Below are positions 51,376-60,480 of a stretch of 64,000 nt of DNA, in pieces. Under the pieces are notes generated by a model. It made no database searches, was not told the DNA's origin, and saw only the letters and a list, made by a program, of their open reading frames with translations. A program made the translations under genes and the position numbers. The number at the start of each line of letters is the position of its first letter. Position 1 is the stretch's first letter. Origin of the DNA: Abiotrophia defectiva ATCC 49176 (GTDB lineage Bacteria > Bacillota > Bacilli > Lactobacillales > Aerococcaceae); NCBI RefSeq assembly GCF_037041345.1, contig NZ_CP146287.1:1243501-1307500 (forward strand), read 5' to 3'.

Positions 51376-51948
51376 TCATGCTTGGGTTAGTAATTGATAG
51401 ACGACCTGTGGCAACAGTTCATGCTCCAAGTCGTGAATGCGTTGCGTTAAATCCTCCAAGGATTCCTCTCTTGGATGTTGGAGACTGGCTTGGGCAATGA
51501 CCTGGCCACTGTCTAGTTCTTCATTGACATAGTGGACACTAATGCCAATTTCACTATCGCCTGCCCGGTAGGCTTGACCAATGGCATCGACTCCCTTGTA
51601 TTTTGGCAACAAGGAAGGATGCAAGTTAATCATGGGCCCCTTGTAATGTTCTAATAGGTAAGGAGAAACAATCCGCATGTAGCCAGCCAAGATAATCAGG
51701 TCAACTGGCTCAATGGCCTCTAGAATGGCTGCTTCAAACTCATCCTTGCTAGCATACTCCTTAGGACTAAAGACAAAACAGTCAATGCCACGGCTTTGGG
51801 CCTTGGCCACAACCGGCGCGCCAGGCTTATCACAGACTAATTTGCTGATGGTCATGACTTCCTTCAGTCGGTCGTCATCGGCTAGGGCTTGAAAATTAGA
51901 CCCGGTCCCTGAGGCGAAAATCGCAACGCGTTTTTTGGCTTGGGTCAT
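51376..51948 (-). CDS. purN: Phosphoribosylglycinamide formyltransferase (folate-dependent)
   Basis: A 190-residue enzyme adding the formyl group from 10-formyl-THF to GAR (step 3). Features are ASGTGSNFQALAD (near 11-23), the active-site block GPMINLHPSLLPKYKGVDAIGQAYRAGDSEIGISVHYV (near 100-137) and the catalytic Asp in DSGQVIAQ near 143. The ATG overlaps the purM stop in ATGA, with AAGGGA upstream. It is the only GAR transformylase seen here; purT is absent from the window. Confidence 0.97.
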   Translation of the reverse strand: MTQAKKRVAIFASGTGSNFQALADDDRLKEVMTISKLVCDKPGAPVVAKAQSRGIDCFVFSPKEYASKDEFEAAILEAIEPVDLIILAGYMRIVSPYLLEHYKGPMINLHPSLLPKYKGVDAIGQAYRAGDSEIGISVHYVNEELDSGQVIAQASLQHPREESLEDLTQRIHDLEHELLPQVVYQLLTQA

Positions 51949-52949
51949 GAGATAACAATCCCTTCTTGGTCAGTTACTTGGCCTAAAACAAAGGCATCTG
52001 GCAGGAGGCCCAAGACGGTTTCAACATCTTCAGACTCTAGAACAAAGGCTAGACCAACCCCCATATTGAAGACATGATACATTTCCTCCCATTCTACCTG
52101 TCCTACTTGACTCAAATAGTGGAAGATTTCTGGTACTTGATAGGCCTTGCTATCAAGGCTCATACCCAGTCCGGATGCCAAGCAACGAGGTAGGTTTTCA
52201 TGGAAGCCACCCCCTGTAATATGGGCAATGCCGGCCACTTTGACTTGGGCCATGACGGCTTCTACTTCTTTGGCGTAGATACGCGTAGGGGTTAGGAGGG
52301 TCTCACCTAAGGTCGAATTACCAAAGGCTGACTTGAGGTCTAAATCATGGTCGCTAATAATCTTACGAACCAGCGAAAAACCATTTGAATGGACACCACT
52401 TGAAGGGACTCCAACCACAACCTGGCCAGCTCGCGTGTTTTCAGGAGAAAGCAAGAGTTCCTTCTCTTGGGCACCTACACAGAAACCCGCAATGTCATAC
52501 TCGCCGTCTTCATAGAAGCCCGCCATCTCAGCTGTCTCACCACCTACAATGGCACAGCCGGCTTGGACGCAGCCATCGGCCACGCCACTGACAATGGCTT
52601 CGATTTGCTCCGGATAGTTCTTACCTACCGCAAGATAATCTAGGAAGAAAAGTGGTTTAGCACCTTGGGCCAAGATATCGTTGACACACATAGCCACCAC
52701 ATCAATCCCAATAGTGTTGTGAATATCAAGCTCAAAGGCCAACTTAAGCTTGGTCCCTACCCCATCGGTACCACTTACCAAGACGGGATTCTTGAAATGA
52801 TAGGCGCTCAAATCAAAGCAGCCACCAAAACTACCGATGGAGGCTAGCATACCAAGATTCTTGGTTCTGGCTACATGTTTCTTAATGCGTTCGACAGATT
52901 CATAACCGGCTTCAAGGCTCACGCCACTGGCTGCATAGTGTTTACTCAT
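51945..52949 (-). CDS. purM: Phosphoribosylformylglycinamidine cyclo-ligase
   Basis: A 334-residue AIR synthetase (step 5), of the same ATP-binding fold as PurL. Motifs include [17 protein letters not shown] (near 57-73), [25 protein letters not shown] (near 80-104) and [16 protein letters not shown] (near 240-255). The start codon lies within the last 8 bases of purF, with AAGGAGG 8 bases upstream. The C-terminus overlaps purN by 4 bases. Confidence 0.97.
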   Translation of the reverse strand: MSKHYAASGVSLEAGYESVERIKKHVARTKNLGMLASIGSFGGCFDLSAYHFKNPVLVSGTDGVGTKLKLAFELDIHNTIGIDVVAMCVNDILAQGAKPLFFLDYLAVGKNYPEQIEAIVSGVADGCVQAGCAIVGGETAEMAGFYEDGEYDIAGFCVGAQEKELLLSPENTRAGQVVVGVPSSGVHSNGFSLVRKIISDHDLDLKSAFGNSTLGETLLTPTRIYAKEVEAVMAQVKVAGIAHITGGGFHENLPRCLASGLGMSLDSKAYQVPEIFHYLSQVGQVEWEEMYHVFNMGVGLAFVLESEDVETVLGLLPDAFVLGQVTDQEGIVIS

Positions 52950-54396
52950 GTTGGGCCTCCTTTTTGGCTAAATAGGCTTGTTGGATAGGGGTCAGCGACT
53001 CATAGAATTGCTGCTCATAATCGTGTAGACCAGCTACATAGTCGGCAGAAAAGCAGTCCATGCAGAGGCCCTTATTAGGACCTTCAGCCTCTAGGCCAAT
53101 CGCGTCTTTGAGCCCTTCTTCACTGAGAAAGGCCAAGCTATCTGCATTAATAAGTTGGCAAACTTCCTCCAAACTGTGATTGGCGCAAATCAATTCCCCT
53201 GAAGTCGACATATCGATGCCGTAGAAGGATGGGAAGAGAATAGGTGGTGCCGCGATCCGCACATGAACTTCCTTGGCACCGGCCTCCTTAAGTAATTGGA
53301 CAATCCGCCGCGAGGTAGTCCCCCGCACGATGGAATCATCTACCATGACGACTCGCTTGCCGCCCACAATGGATTTAACGGCAGATAGTTTCATGCGAAC
53401 CCCTTGCTCCCGTAATTCTTGAGTAGGTTGAATAAAGGTCCGGGCAACGTATTGGTTCTTAATCAAGCCCATTTCATAGGGCAATCCGGATACTTCAGCA
53501 TAGCCGGTAGCGGCTGAGAGTGATGAATTAGGTACCCCAATTACCATGTCGGCCTGAGCAGGGGCTTCTTGCGCTAGGAGACGGCCAGCACGTTTGCGGG
53601 TGGCATGGACATTCTGACCGGCAATGACTGAGTCAGGTCGAGCAAAATATACATATTCCATAGCTGTTACAGCAGGCGCTTGAGGTGCCGCATAGGCTTC
53701 AATCCGAATGCCTTGATCGTTGATGACAACATATTGACCGGCCATAATATTGCAGACGAACTCTGCCCCAACCACATCAATGGCACAAGTTTCACTGGCA
53801 GCAACATAGGCCCCATTTTTCATCTTGCCAATTACTAGAGGACGTAAGGCATGCTGGTCCACCGCTCCATAGAGGGCATCCTTGGTGACAATCAGATAGG
53901 TAAAACCGCCACGCAGTTGATTAAGGCCCTCTTGAAGTTTACCTTCGAAGGTCTCCGCTTGGCTGTGGCGAATGAGGTGAACCAAGACTTCCGTATCAGA
54001 GGAAGAATGGAAGATGGCCCCCCGCTCTTCAAGGTGCTTGCGTAATGCGCGAGCATTGACCAAATTCCCATTATGGCAAATTCCCAAATCCATATCATAG
54101 AAATGAAAGAGAAAGGGTTGCACATTTTCAATATGATTGCTACCAGAGGTAGAATAACGGACATGGCCAATCGCCCGGTCACCTGACAGACGATCCAAAA
54201 TACTATCGTCACGAAAGACCTCACTCACCAAACCGTGACCGCGATGGTTATCCAATCCCTGGCTGGAACCCGCTACAATCCCAGCCCCTTCCTGGCCACG
54301 GTGTTGGAGACTATGGAGACCAAAGTAGGTCACATGGCTAGCTTCGGGATGGTTCCAAATCCCGAACACCCCACATTCTTCATTAATTCCGCGCAT
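52942..54396 (-). CDS. purF: Amidophosphoribosyltransferase
   Basis: A 484-residue glutamine PRPP amidotransferase, the first committed step. The protein starts [14 protein letters not shown]: Cys8 becomes the N-terminal nucleophile after removal of a short propeptide. The PRPP-binding site [29 protein letters not shown] lies near 350-378. Cysteines matching the iron-sulfur ligands of Bacillus PurF are kept ([19 protein letters not shown]), so it should be oxygen-sensitive. It overlaps purC by 14 bases and purM by 8. Confidence 0.97.
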   Translation of the reverse strand: MRGINEECGVFGIWNHPEASHVTYFGLHSLQHRGQEGAGIVAGSSQGLDNHRGHGLVSEVFRDDSILDRLSGDRAIGHVRYSTSGSNHIENVQPFLFHFYDMDLGICHNGNLVNARALRKHLEERGAIFHSSSDTEVLVHLIRHSQAETFEGKLQEGLNQLRGGFTYLIVTKDALYGAVDQHALRPLVIGKMKNGAYVAASETCAIDVVGAEFVCNIMAGQYVVINDQGIRIEAYAAPQAPAVTAMEYVYFARPDSVIAGQNVHATRKRAGRLLAQEAPAQADMVIGVPNSSLSAATGYAEVSGLPYEMGLIKNQYVARTFIQPTQELREQGVRMKLSAVKSIVGGKRVVMVDDSIVRGTTSRRIVQLLKEAGAKEVHVRIAAPPILFPSFYGIDMSTSGELICANHSLEEVCQLINADSLAFLSEEGLKDAIGLEAEGPNKGLCMDCFSADYVAGLHDYEQQFYESLTPIQQAYLAKKEAQHE

Positions 54397-55090
54397 TTTC
54401 TAATCTCCCTAATACTTCCTTGTAGGCTGCCATGACATCACCTAGATCGCGTCTAAAGCGGTCCTTATCTAACTTGTCGCGGGTATCCTTATCCCAGAGA
54501 CGACAAGTATCAGGTGAAATCTCATCGGCTAGTATAATCTGTCCGTCGCTAGTCTTACCAAACTCAATCTTGAAGTCTACCAAAATCAAGTTGGCCGCTA
54601 GGAACAAGTCTTGCAAAGCACGGTTAATACGAGCGGTTAAGTCTTTAATTTGCGCTAGTTCCGCTTCCGTCACTAGTTCCAAAGCCACTGCATGGTCGTC
54701 ATTAATAAGAGGATCGCCTAGCGCATCATTCTTATAACTCAATTCAAAGACTGGCTTTGCTAATTGGCGCCCTTCTTCTAGCCCATATTTTTTGGCCATG
54801 GAGCCTGCCACGATATTTCGGGTAATGACTTCTAGGGGAATAATGGTCACATGGCGGCAGACTTGGTCGGTTTCATTAACTTGCTTAATAAAATGAGTTG
54901 GGATGCCTTGCTCAGCTAGATAGGTAAATATCAAGCTAGTGATGGCATTGTTGAGTTTTCCCTTGTCATCAAATTCTTCCTTCTTAACACCGTTAAAGGC
55001 AGTGGCACTATTCTTGTAGTGAACATAGACTTCTTCAGGATTACCGGTATCAAAGAGTTGTTTAGCTTTGCCTTCGTATAAGAGTTTCAT
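54383..55090 (-). CDS. purC: SAICAR synthetase
   Basis: A 235-residue ATP-dependent enzyme that joins aspartate to CAIR (step 7). The start [33 protein letters not shown] and the signature LPLEV-type [21 protein letters not shown] (near 79-99) are typical, as is [32 protein letters not shown] (near 170-201). GGGAGGA ending in the purL stop gives its ribosome binding site. It follows purL by 3 bases. Confidence 0.97.
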   Translation of the reverse strand: MKLLYEGKAKQLFDTGNPEEVYVHYKNSATAFNGVKKEEFDDKGKLNNAITSLIFTYLAEQGIPTHFIKQVNETDQVCRHVTIIPLEVITRNIVAGSMAKKYGLEEGRQLAKPVFELSYKNDALGDPLINDDHAVALELVTEAELAQIKDLTARINRALQDLFLAANLILVDFKIEFGKTSDGQIILADEISPDTCRLWDKDTRDKLDKDRFRRDLGDVMAAYKEVLGRLENARN

Positions 55091-55093
55091 GGT

Positions 55094-58000
55094 TTATTTT
55101 CCTCCCTTAAAGTAGCCAACCCCATTTGCAAAGATGGATTGCTGACCTAAAATGGTGTTGGTCTTATAAAGTCCTTGATGATAACGTTCGCTGTGCCCCA
55201 TCTTACCCAGAATCAGGCCATCAGGGCTGACTAAGCCTTCGATAGCTAGCTGAGAACCATTAGGATTAAAACGTCCATTTAGCGTTGCTTGACCGTCATA
55301 GTCACAATATTGGAAAGCTACCAAATCTTTGAAAGCTTCTAAGGACTCGCCAACCAGTTTCCCTTCCCCATGGCTAAAGGCCACTTCGTGCAATTGGCCT
55401 ACTTGGAAGCCTTGGGTCCAAGGCGAACGAGTAGTGGCTACACGGGTCACGGCTGTAGTTGAAACATGACGGTAGGAATCGTTGCGATAGAGGGTCAAAT
55501 CGCTAGGTGTTAGGTCTTTGATTTGACCATATGGCAAGAGGCCTGACTTAATAAGGGCTTGGAATCCATTACAGATACCGAGGATTAACTTCTTGTCAGC
55601 CAGATGGGCATGGATGGCAGCTGTCACTTCTGGATGTTTGAGGAAGTTAACGATAAATTTAGCTGAACCATCCGGCTCATCCCCACTTGAGAAACCACCT
55701 GGGAAGAAAATAATGTGGCTAGCTTTGACAGCTGCGACAAAGTCTTTGACAGAGGCTTCAATGTCACCAGGTCTTTGGTTACGAATGACCACTGACTGGG
55801 CCTTAGCCCCCACTTCTACAAAAGCCCGCTCACTATCGTATTCACAGTTGGTACCTGGGAAGACGGGAATGACCACTTGAACCTGGTCCACATATTCTTG
55901 GTAGGCATAGACTTGGTCTGCATCTTGCGCCAAATTCTCAGTCGCGCCCTCCTCTTGGTTTTGGTAGAGAGGATAGATTGCTTCTAAGGTTTGAGTGTAG
56001 GCTTGGTAAAGTTCCTCCTTGCTAAAGGTTAAACCATTCACTTGGTAGTGGCCCTCTGTTTGAACTTGGCCTAGGTAGGTGAAGTCTGCTAGCTCCCGAG
56101 TACTTTCAATCACTAAGGAAGCTACATCAAAGTTGAGCGCATTGGCAGACTCAATCTCAAAGCCCAAACCAGCTCCCAGGGCCATCTTAACTAGCGAAGC
56201 AGTTAGGCTGCCCTCTTCTTGGACATAGGCGGAGACAACGCTCCCCTCTTGAATGAGGGCATGTACTTTCTCATAGTTTGCCATTGTGGCTGCCAAATCT
56301 GGATAACCCTGGTCATCGCGAATGACTGGCACATGATAAAGTTTGTTACCCACCGCCTTGAGTTCTGGGGTGATGACGTCGGCAATTTTGACCGGTGCAC
56401 AGGCAAAAGAAATCAAGGTTTCCACGACATTCAAGTCATGGAAGGTCCCCGACATGGAGTCCTTACCCCCAATACTTGGACGTCCAATCGCTTCTTGGGC
56501 TACTAGCGAACCTAGCAAAGCTTGCGTCACCTTGCCCCACTTAGCCGGGTCTTGGCCTAATTTCTCAAAATATTCCTGGAAGGAGAAGTAGAGCGATTCC
56601 TTGGTCCCGCCGACGGCATAGACCTTGGCAACTGATTCTAGTACGGCATAGATAGCTGACAAGAATGGGGAATAGTGAGAAATTTTAGGAATAAAACCAT
56701 AGGTTAGGATGGTGGCTGTGTCACTAGTTGAATGTAGAGTTGGCAGTGCTTGGACACTGGCTTGAACAGGCGTTAGCTGGTGCTTACCCGCAAATGGCAT
56801 CAAGACCGTGCTATTACCAATCGAAGCATCAAATTGTTGGGCCAAGCCCTTTTGGCAAGTCACATTCAAACTAGCTAATTCAGCTAAGACCGCTTCCTTG
56901 CTTACTTTTTTAGCCAAGAAAGGATTGGCGCCCGCATTATCGACTAGGCGTGCCTTGGCATGTTGGCGAACACCGGCCGTTGCGAGGAAATCAGCTCCCA
57001 TGTCTACGACCTTATCTTGGCCATAGAACATTTCCAGGCGACGACGGTCTGTAATGGTAGCAACATGTGCATACTCAATATTTTCAGCCCGACACATGTC
57101 AACAAAGGCTTGATAGTCTGCTGGATTAATGGCTACTGCCATGCGTTCTTGGGACTCGCTAATGGCTAGTTCAGTTGGATTCAAGCCTTGGTACTTAGTC
57201 AGAACCTTATCCAAATGAATTTCAATGCCTTCGGCCAATTCACCAATGGCTACACAGACCCCACCAGCACCGAAGTCGTTACATTTCTTAATTAATCGGG
57301 TTAACTCTGGACGACGGAAGAGGCGTTGCAACTTACGTTCTTCAGGAGCGTTCCCTTTTTGTACTTGGCTAGCTGCGGTCTCTAGGGAATCACTGGTATG
57401 TTCGACGGAAGAGCCACTAGCCCCTTGGATACCATCGCGCCCTGTACGGCCCCCAATCATAACCACAATATCGCCAGGAACTAGGCTTTGGCGTTGGTAG
57501 TTCCCCACCTTGACCGCACCGACCACAGCCCCTACTTCCATATGTTTGGCTACATAAGAATCATCATAGAGCTCGCGGACAAAGGTAGTGGCCAGGCCGA
57601 TTTGGTTACCATAGGAGGAATTACCATGGGCAGTTCCGGTCGAAATGGTCACCTGAGGCAGCTTACCTTCTAGGGTCTCTTCCCGTTTTTGCAAGATATT
57701 GCCGCTACCGGAGACCCGCATGGCTTGATAGACATAGGAACGACCCGATAATGGATCGCGGATGGCCCCCCCAATACAGGTTGAAGCACCCCCGAAAGGC
57801 TCAATTTCAGACGGATGGTTGTGAGTTTCATTCTTAAATTGAACTAGCCATTCTTCTTCCTGACCTTGATTATTGACGGTTACGAAGAAGGAGCAGGCAT
57901 TGATTTCTTCACTGACTTCAATGGCTTGGTCTTTAAGAACCCGAACATGGTACTTGCCCATGATGCTAGCCATATCCATTAAGGTCATAGGCTTGGTGAT

Positions 58001-58771
58001 TCCTAACTCGCCGCGAATTTTTACATAGTAGTCAAAGGCTTCCTGCATTTGTACTTGGAACTTATCGGAATTAATGATGACTTGATCTAAGACTGTCTCA
58101 AAGGTGGTATGACGGCAGTGGTCGCTCCAGTAGCAGTCCAAGACATAAATTTCCGTCTCAGTTGGATCTCGTTTTTCGCTGACAAAATAGCCCTGAATGA
58201 AACGTAAATCCTCCAGGTTCATGGCCAAAGACAAATCAGCCTTAAGTGCCAGTAATTCTTGGTCGTCAAAGTTGCCAAAGCCGCTTAAATCTTTAAGTGG
58301 CTTGGGTTCAGAGTCCAGCGAGAATTCCAAGACTGACAAGTCTTTGATGCGGGCCTCAATTGGGTTCACCAAGTATTTTTCTACTTGGCTTAAGGCTTGA
58401 GGGCTTAAGGCCTTGTCAAAGGTAACCAGTTTACCACTACGAACCAAGACTTTGGCTTCCTGATTAAGAAGGGCAATAGCTTGTATGGCAGAGTCTGCCC
58501 GTTGATCATATTGGGCTGGCAGGACTTCATAAGCTAGGTAGTGGCCAGGCACAAGGTCTATCTCTTCATAGACTTGGTCAATCATGACTTCCGAGAAGAC
58601 AGAAGACTTAGCTTGCTCATAAGTGGCGGAGTCGATGCCGTAAATATCATAGATAACATAGACATGTAAGTCCTCTAAGCCCAAGCCGTACTCACTATTC
58701 AACTTATCCATGAGTTGGCTAGCTTCCTGTCTATACTGCTCACGCTTTTCAACAAAAATTCGCTTATCCAA
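55094..58771 (-). CDS. purL: Phosphoribosylformylglycinamidine synthase, single-chain form
   Basis: A 1225-residue enzyme for step 4 that combines the PurS, PurL and PurQ functions. The start is TTG at 58771 (reading MDKRIFVEKREQ), with GGAGG 9 bases upstream, inside the end of purK; the open frame extends 26 codons further without support. ATP/FGAR domain motifs include KNETHNHPSEIEPFGGASTCIGGAIRD (near 318-345) and GGKDSMSGTFHDLN (near 785). The C-terminal glutaminase has FPGTNCEYDS, FFPGGFSSGDE and the nucleophile Cys in LGICNGFQALIKSG (near 1095). This is the Firmicutes/streptococcal long form rather than the split Bacillus form. Confidence 0.96.
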   Translation of the reverse strand: MDKRIFVEKREQYRQEASQLMDKLNSEYGLGLEDLHVYVIYDIYGIDSATYEQAKSSVFSEVMIDQVYEEIDLVPGHYLAYEVLPAQYDQRADSAIQAIALLNQEAKVLVRSGKLVTFDKALSPQALSQVEKYLVNPIEARIKDLSVLEFSLDSEPKPLKDLSGFGNFDDQELLALKADLSLAMNLEDLRFIQGYFVSEKRDPTETEIYVLDCYWSDHCRHTTFETVLDQVIINSDKFQVQMQEAFDYYVKIRGELGITKPMTLMDMASIMGKYHVRVLKDQAIEVSEEINACSFFVTVNNQGQEEEWLVQFKNETHNHPSEIEPFGGASTCIGGAIRDPLSGRSYVYQAMRVSGSGNILQKREETLEGKLPQVTISTGTAHGNSSYGNQIGLATTFVRELYDDSYVAKHMEVGAVVGAVKVGNYQRQSLVPGDIVVMIGGRTGRDGIQGASGSSVEHTSDSLETAASQVQKGNAPEERKLQRLFRRPELTRLIKKCNDFGAGGVCVAIGELAEGIEIHLDKVLTKYQGLNPTELAISESQERMAVAINPADYQAFVDMCRAENIEYAHVATITDRRRLEMFYGQDKVVDMGADFLATAGVRQHAKARLVDNAGANPFLAKKVSKEAVLAELASLNVTCQKGLAQQFDASIGNSTVLMPFAGKHQLTPVQASVQALPTLHSTSDTATILTYGFIPKISHYSPFLSAIYAVLESVAKVYAVGGTKESLYFSFQEYFEKLGQDPAKWGKVTQALLGSLVAQEAIGRPSIGGKDSMSGTFHDLNVVETLISFACAPVKIADVITPELKAVGNKLYHVPVIRDDQGYPDLAATMANYEKVHALIQEGSVVSAYVQEEGSLTASLVKMALGAGLGFEIESANALNFDVASLVIESTRELADFTYLGQVQTEGHYQVNGLTFSKEELYQAYTQTLEAIYPLYQNQEEGATENLAQDADQVYAYQEYVDQVQVVIPVFPGTNCEYDSERAFVEVGAKAQSVVIRNQRPGDIEASVKDFVAAVKASHIIFFPGGFSSGDEPDGSAKFIVNFLKHPEVTAAIHAHLADKKLILGICNGFQALIKSGLLPYGQIKDLTPSDLTLYRNDSYRHVSTTAVTRVATTRSPWTQGFQVGQLHEVAFSHGEGKLVGESLEAFKDLVAFQYCDYDGQATLNGRFNPNGSQLAIEGLVSPDGLILGKMGHSERYHQGLYKTNTILGQQSIFANGVGYFKGGK

Positions 58772-59810
58772 TGAAGGGTTCCTCCAATCTAATATGTCCT
58801 GGGAAATTAATATGGCCAATCTTACGGTCCTGACGCGGTTCCTTCTCATAGAGATGTAGGTGGGCTGGTCGCTCTTGAATCAGCTTGAGGAAGTAGCTCA
58901 AGTCCTGACCTAGGATGTTATAGAGGGTAGTTGCTTGATTCTGGATGGGCCCAACTTCTAGTCCACAAATAGCTTCAATATGGGCTCTAAACTGGGACTT
59001 ATTGGCGGACTGCATGGTGATGTGGCCCGAATTATGGACCCGTGGCGCCATTTCGTTAAAGATGACGCGCCCCTGGGAAATGAAGAATTCAACCGTTAGG
59101 ACACCATAATAATCAGCCGCCTCTAGAATACGACGGGTGTAATCAATGGCTTGCGCTTCCTGTTCTGGACTTGCTGTCGTCGGGACAATGGACCGGTAGA
59201 GAATGTTATGGCGATGCTCATTTTCAACGACTGCCACGATACCAATGCCCGTCCGATCCTTGTAGGCCACCACAGAGATTTCCTTATCCAGTGGCACCAG
59301 ACGTTCTAGCAAGGTGTAGGGTTGAACCTGACTAGCCTCTGTAATCCGACTTTGGCCCTTGCCATCATAACCAAATCGCACTGTCTTCATGAGATAGGTG
59401 CCGTCTACTTGGACGCCAGTCGTGTCTCCATCCACATACTGGTAATCAACTGTTTCGATACCCAAGGAACGGGCAAACTCCTTCTCTAGCAAGCGATGTT
59501 GCGCGGTCTTGAGTAGGCTTGCGCTCTGTACAATATGGTAGTCTTTTTCTAGTTCAGCCAGGAGCTCACTGTCAATATTCTCAAACTCAAAAGTCACGAC
59601 ATCCGAGATATGGCAGAGGCGCTCTAATCCATTACGGTTATCAAAATCCGCATGGATGAAGGTGTCAGCAAAGTGACGGGCACAAGCCTCTTTGCTTGGG
59701 TCCAGGATGGCGATCTTATAGCCCATTTCCTTAGCGCTCATAGCCAGCATGCGACCTAGCTGACCGCCGCCAATAATGCCAATGGTTTGGCCGGGTAAAA
59801 TTATCTTCAT
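58764..59810 (-). CDS. purK: 5-(carboxyamino)imidazole ribonucleotide synthase
   Basis: A 348-residue ATP-grasp enzyme that carboxylates AIR to N5-CAIR (step 6a). It begins GQTIGIIGGGQLGRMLAMSAKEMGYKIAILDP. It has EFENIDSELLAEL near 75 and the signature FFISQGRVIFNEMAPRVHNSGHITMQSA near 246-273. The ATG overlaps the purE stop by 4 bases (ATGA), and its 3' end overlaps purL by 8. PurK and PurE act one after the other on the same intermediate. Confidence 0.96.
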   Translation of the reverse strand: MKIILPGQTIGIIGGGQLGRMLAMSAKEMGYKIAILDPSKEACARHFADTFIHADFDNRNGLERLCHISDVVTFEFENIDSELLAELEKDYHIVQSASLLKTAQHRLLEKEFARSLGIETVDYQYVDGDTTGVQVDGTYLMKTVRFGYDGKGQSRITEASQVQPYTLLERLVPLDKEISVVAYKDRTGIGIVAVVENEHRHNILYRSIVPTTASPEQEAQAIDYTRRILEAADYYGVLTVEFFISQGRVIFNEMAPRVHNSGHITMQSANKSQFRAHIEAICGLEVGPIQNQATTLYNILGQDLSYFLKLIQERPAHLHLYEKEPRQDRKIGHINFPGHIRLEEPFIG

Positions 59811-60286
59811 AGTGTCATCTCTTCCAATACTAGGCGTTCTTGTTCTAACTTAAAATCTTGATAAACTTGGGCATAGCTTGGATCCGTCATGCCCAACATA
59901 GCCAAGGCACTGACGGCCGCATTTTTTGCCCCGGCCACTCCAATGGCCATGGTGTTGACAGGCACGCCATAGGGCATTTGGACGATGGAATAGAGGGAAT
60001 CGAGGCCGCTTAGAGTCGAAGACTTAATGGGCACACCAATAACCGGCAAGGTTGTCATAGACGCAACCATCCCCGGTAAATGGGCAGCTCCTCCTGCCGC
60101 AGCGATAATCAATGAATAGCCGGCTTGTCTTGCCCCTTTAGCAAAGCTAACCAGCAAATCTGGTGTCCGATGGGCACTTACGACCTTCTTATCATAAGGA
60201 ATCCCGAATTGATCCAATAATTGACAGGTTTCGACCATGGTGGCGTAATCTGACTTGGACCCCATAATGACTGCTACTTTTACCAC
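59807..60286 (-). CDS. purE: N5-CAIR mutase
   Basis: A 159-residue enzyme that moves the carboxylate from N5 to C4 of AIR (step 6b). The class I PurE signature is complete: VIMGSKSDYATM (residues 6-17), VSAHRTPDLL (near 40) and AAAGGAAHLPGMVAS with GVPIKSSTLSGLDSLYSIVQMPYGVPVNTMAIG. It is first in the operon and follows the PurBox promoter region by about 50 bases. AAGGGTG lies upstream of the ATG. Confidence 0.97.
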   Translation of the reverse strand: MVKVAVIMGSKSDYATMVETCQLLDQFGIPYDKKVVSAHRTPDLLVSFAKGARQAGYSLIIAAAGGAAHLPGMVASMTTLPVIGVPIKSSTLSGLDSLYSIVQMPYGVPVNTMAIGVAGAKNAAVSALAMLGMTDPSYAQVYQDFKLEQERLVLEEMTL

Positions 60287-60334
60287 ACTAACACCCTTTC
60301 TCTAAGCAAAGCTTCTTAAGTCCTATCTACCCTT

Positions 60335-60405
60335 ATTATAGGATTCCTGGCTAGCAAATAAAAGGGATATTCGAACTTTGTTACCACTTGTCAACTTAAC
60401 GTTCG
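60335..60405 (-). promoter_or_regulatory. purE promoter region with a PurBox pair
   Basis: On the minus strand ACACGAACGTT (CGAAC core at 60401-60405) and AAAGTTCGAAT (GTTCG core at 60372-60376) form an inverted PurBox pair. The spacing between cores is 24-25 bases. A -10 TATAAT (60335-60340) follows, with no good -35 at the right distance. PurR family regulators bind such boxes and respond to PRPP. Confidence 0.7.
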
Positions 60406-60433
60406 TGTTTGCTTGCGGCAAAGAGGTAAGCAT

Positions 60434-60464
60434 ACAAAAAAGGCTAGGAGAATCTTCCTAGCCT
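60434..60464 (-). terminator. Terminator of pnp
   Basis: Minus-strand stem AGGCTAGGA / TCCTAGCCT with a 6-base loop followed by TTTTTG, 17 bases after the pnp stop. Confidence 0.9.
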
Positions 60465-60480
60465 GAGTGATGATAGTGAA

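Noticed and set aside
60287-60480. Guanine riboswitch before purE
   Set aside because: No purine aptamer core or paired loops are present; the control sequences look like PurBoxes instead.
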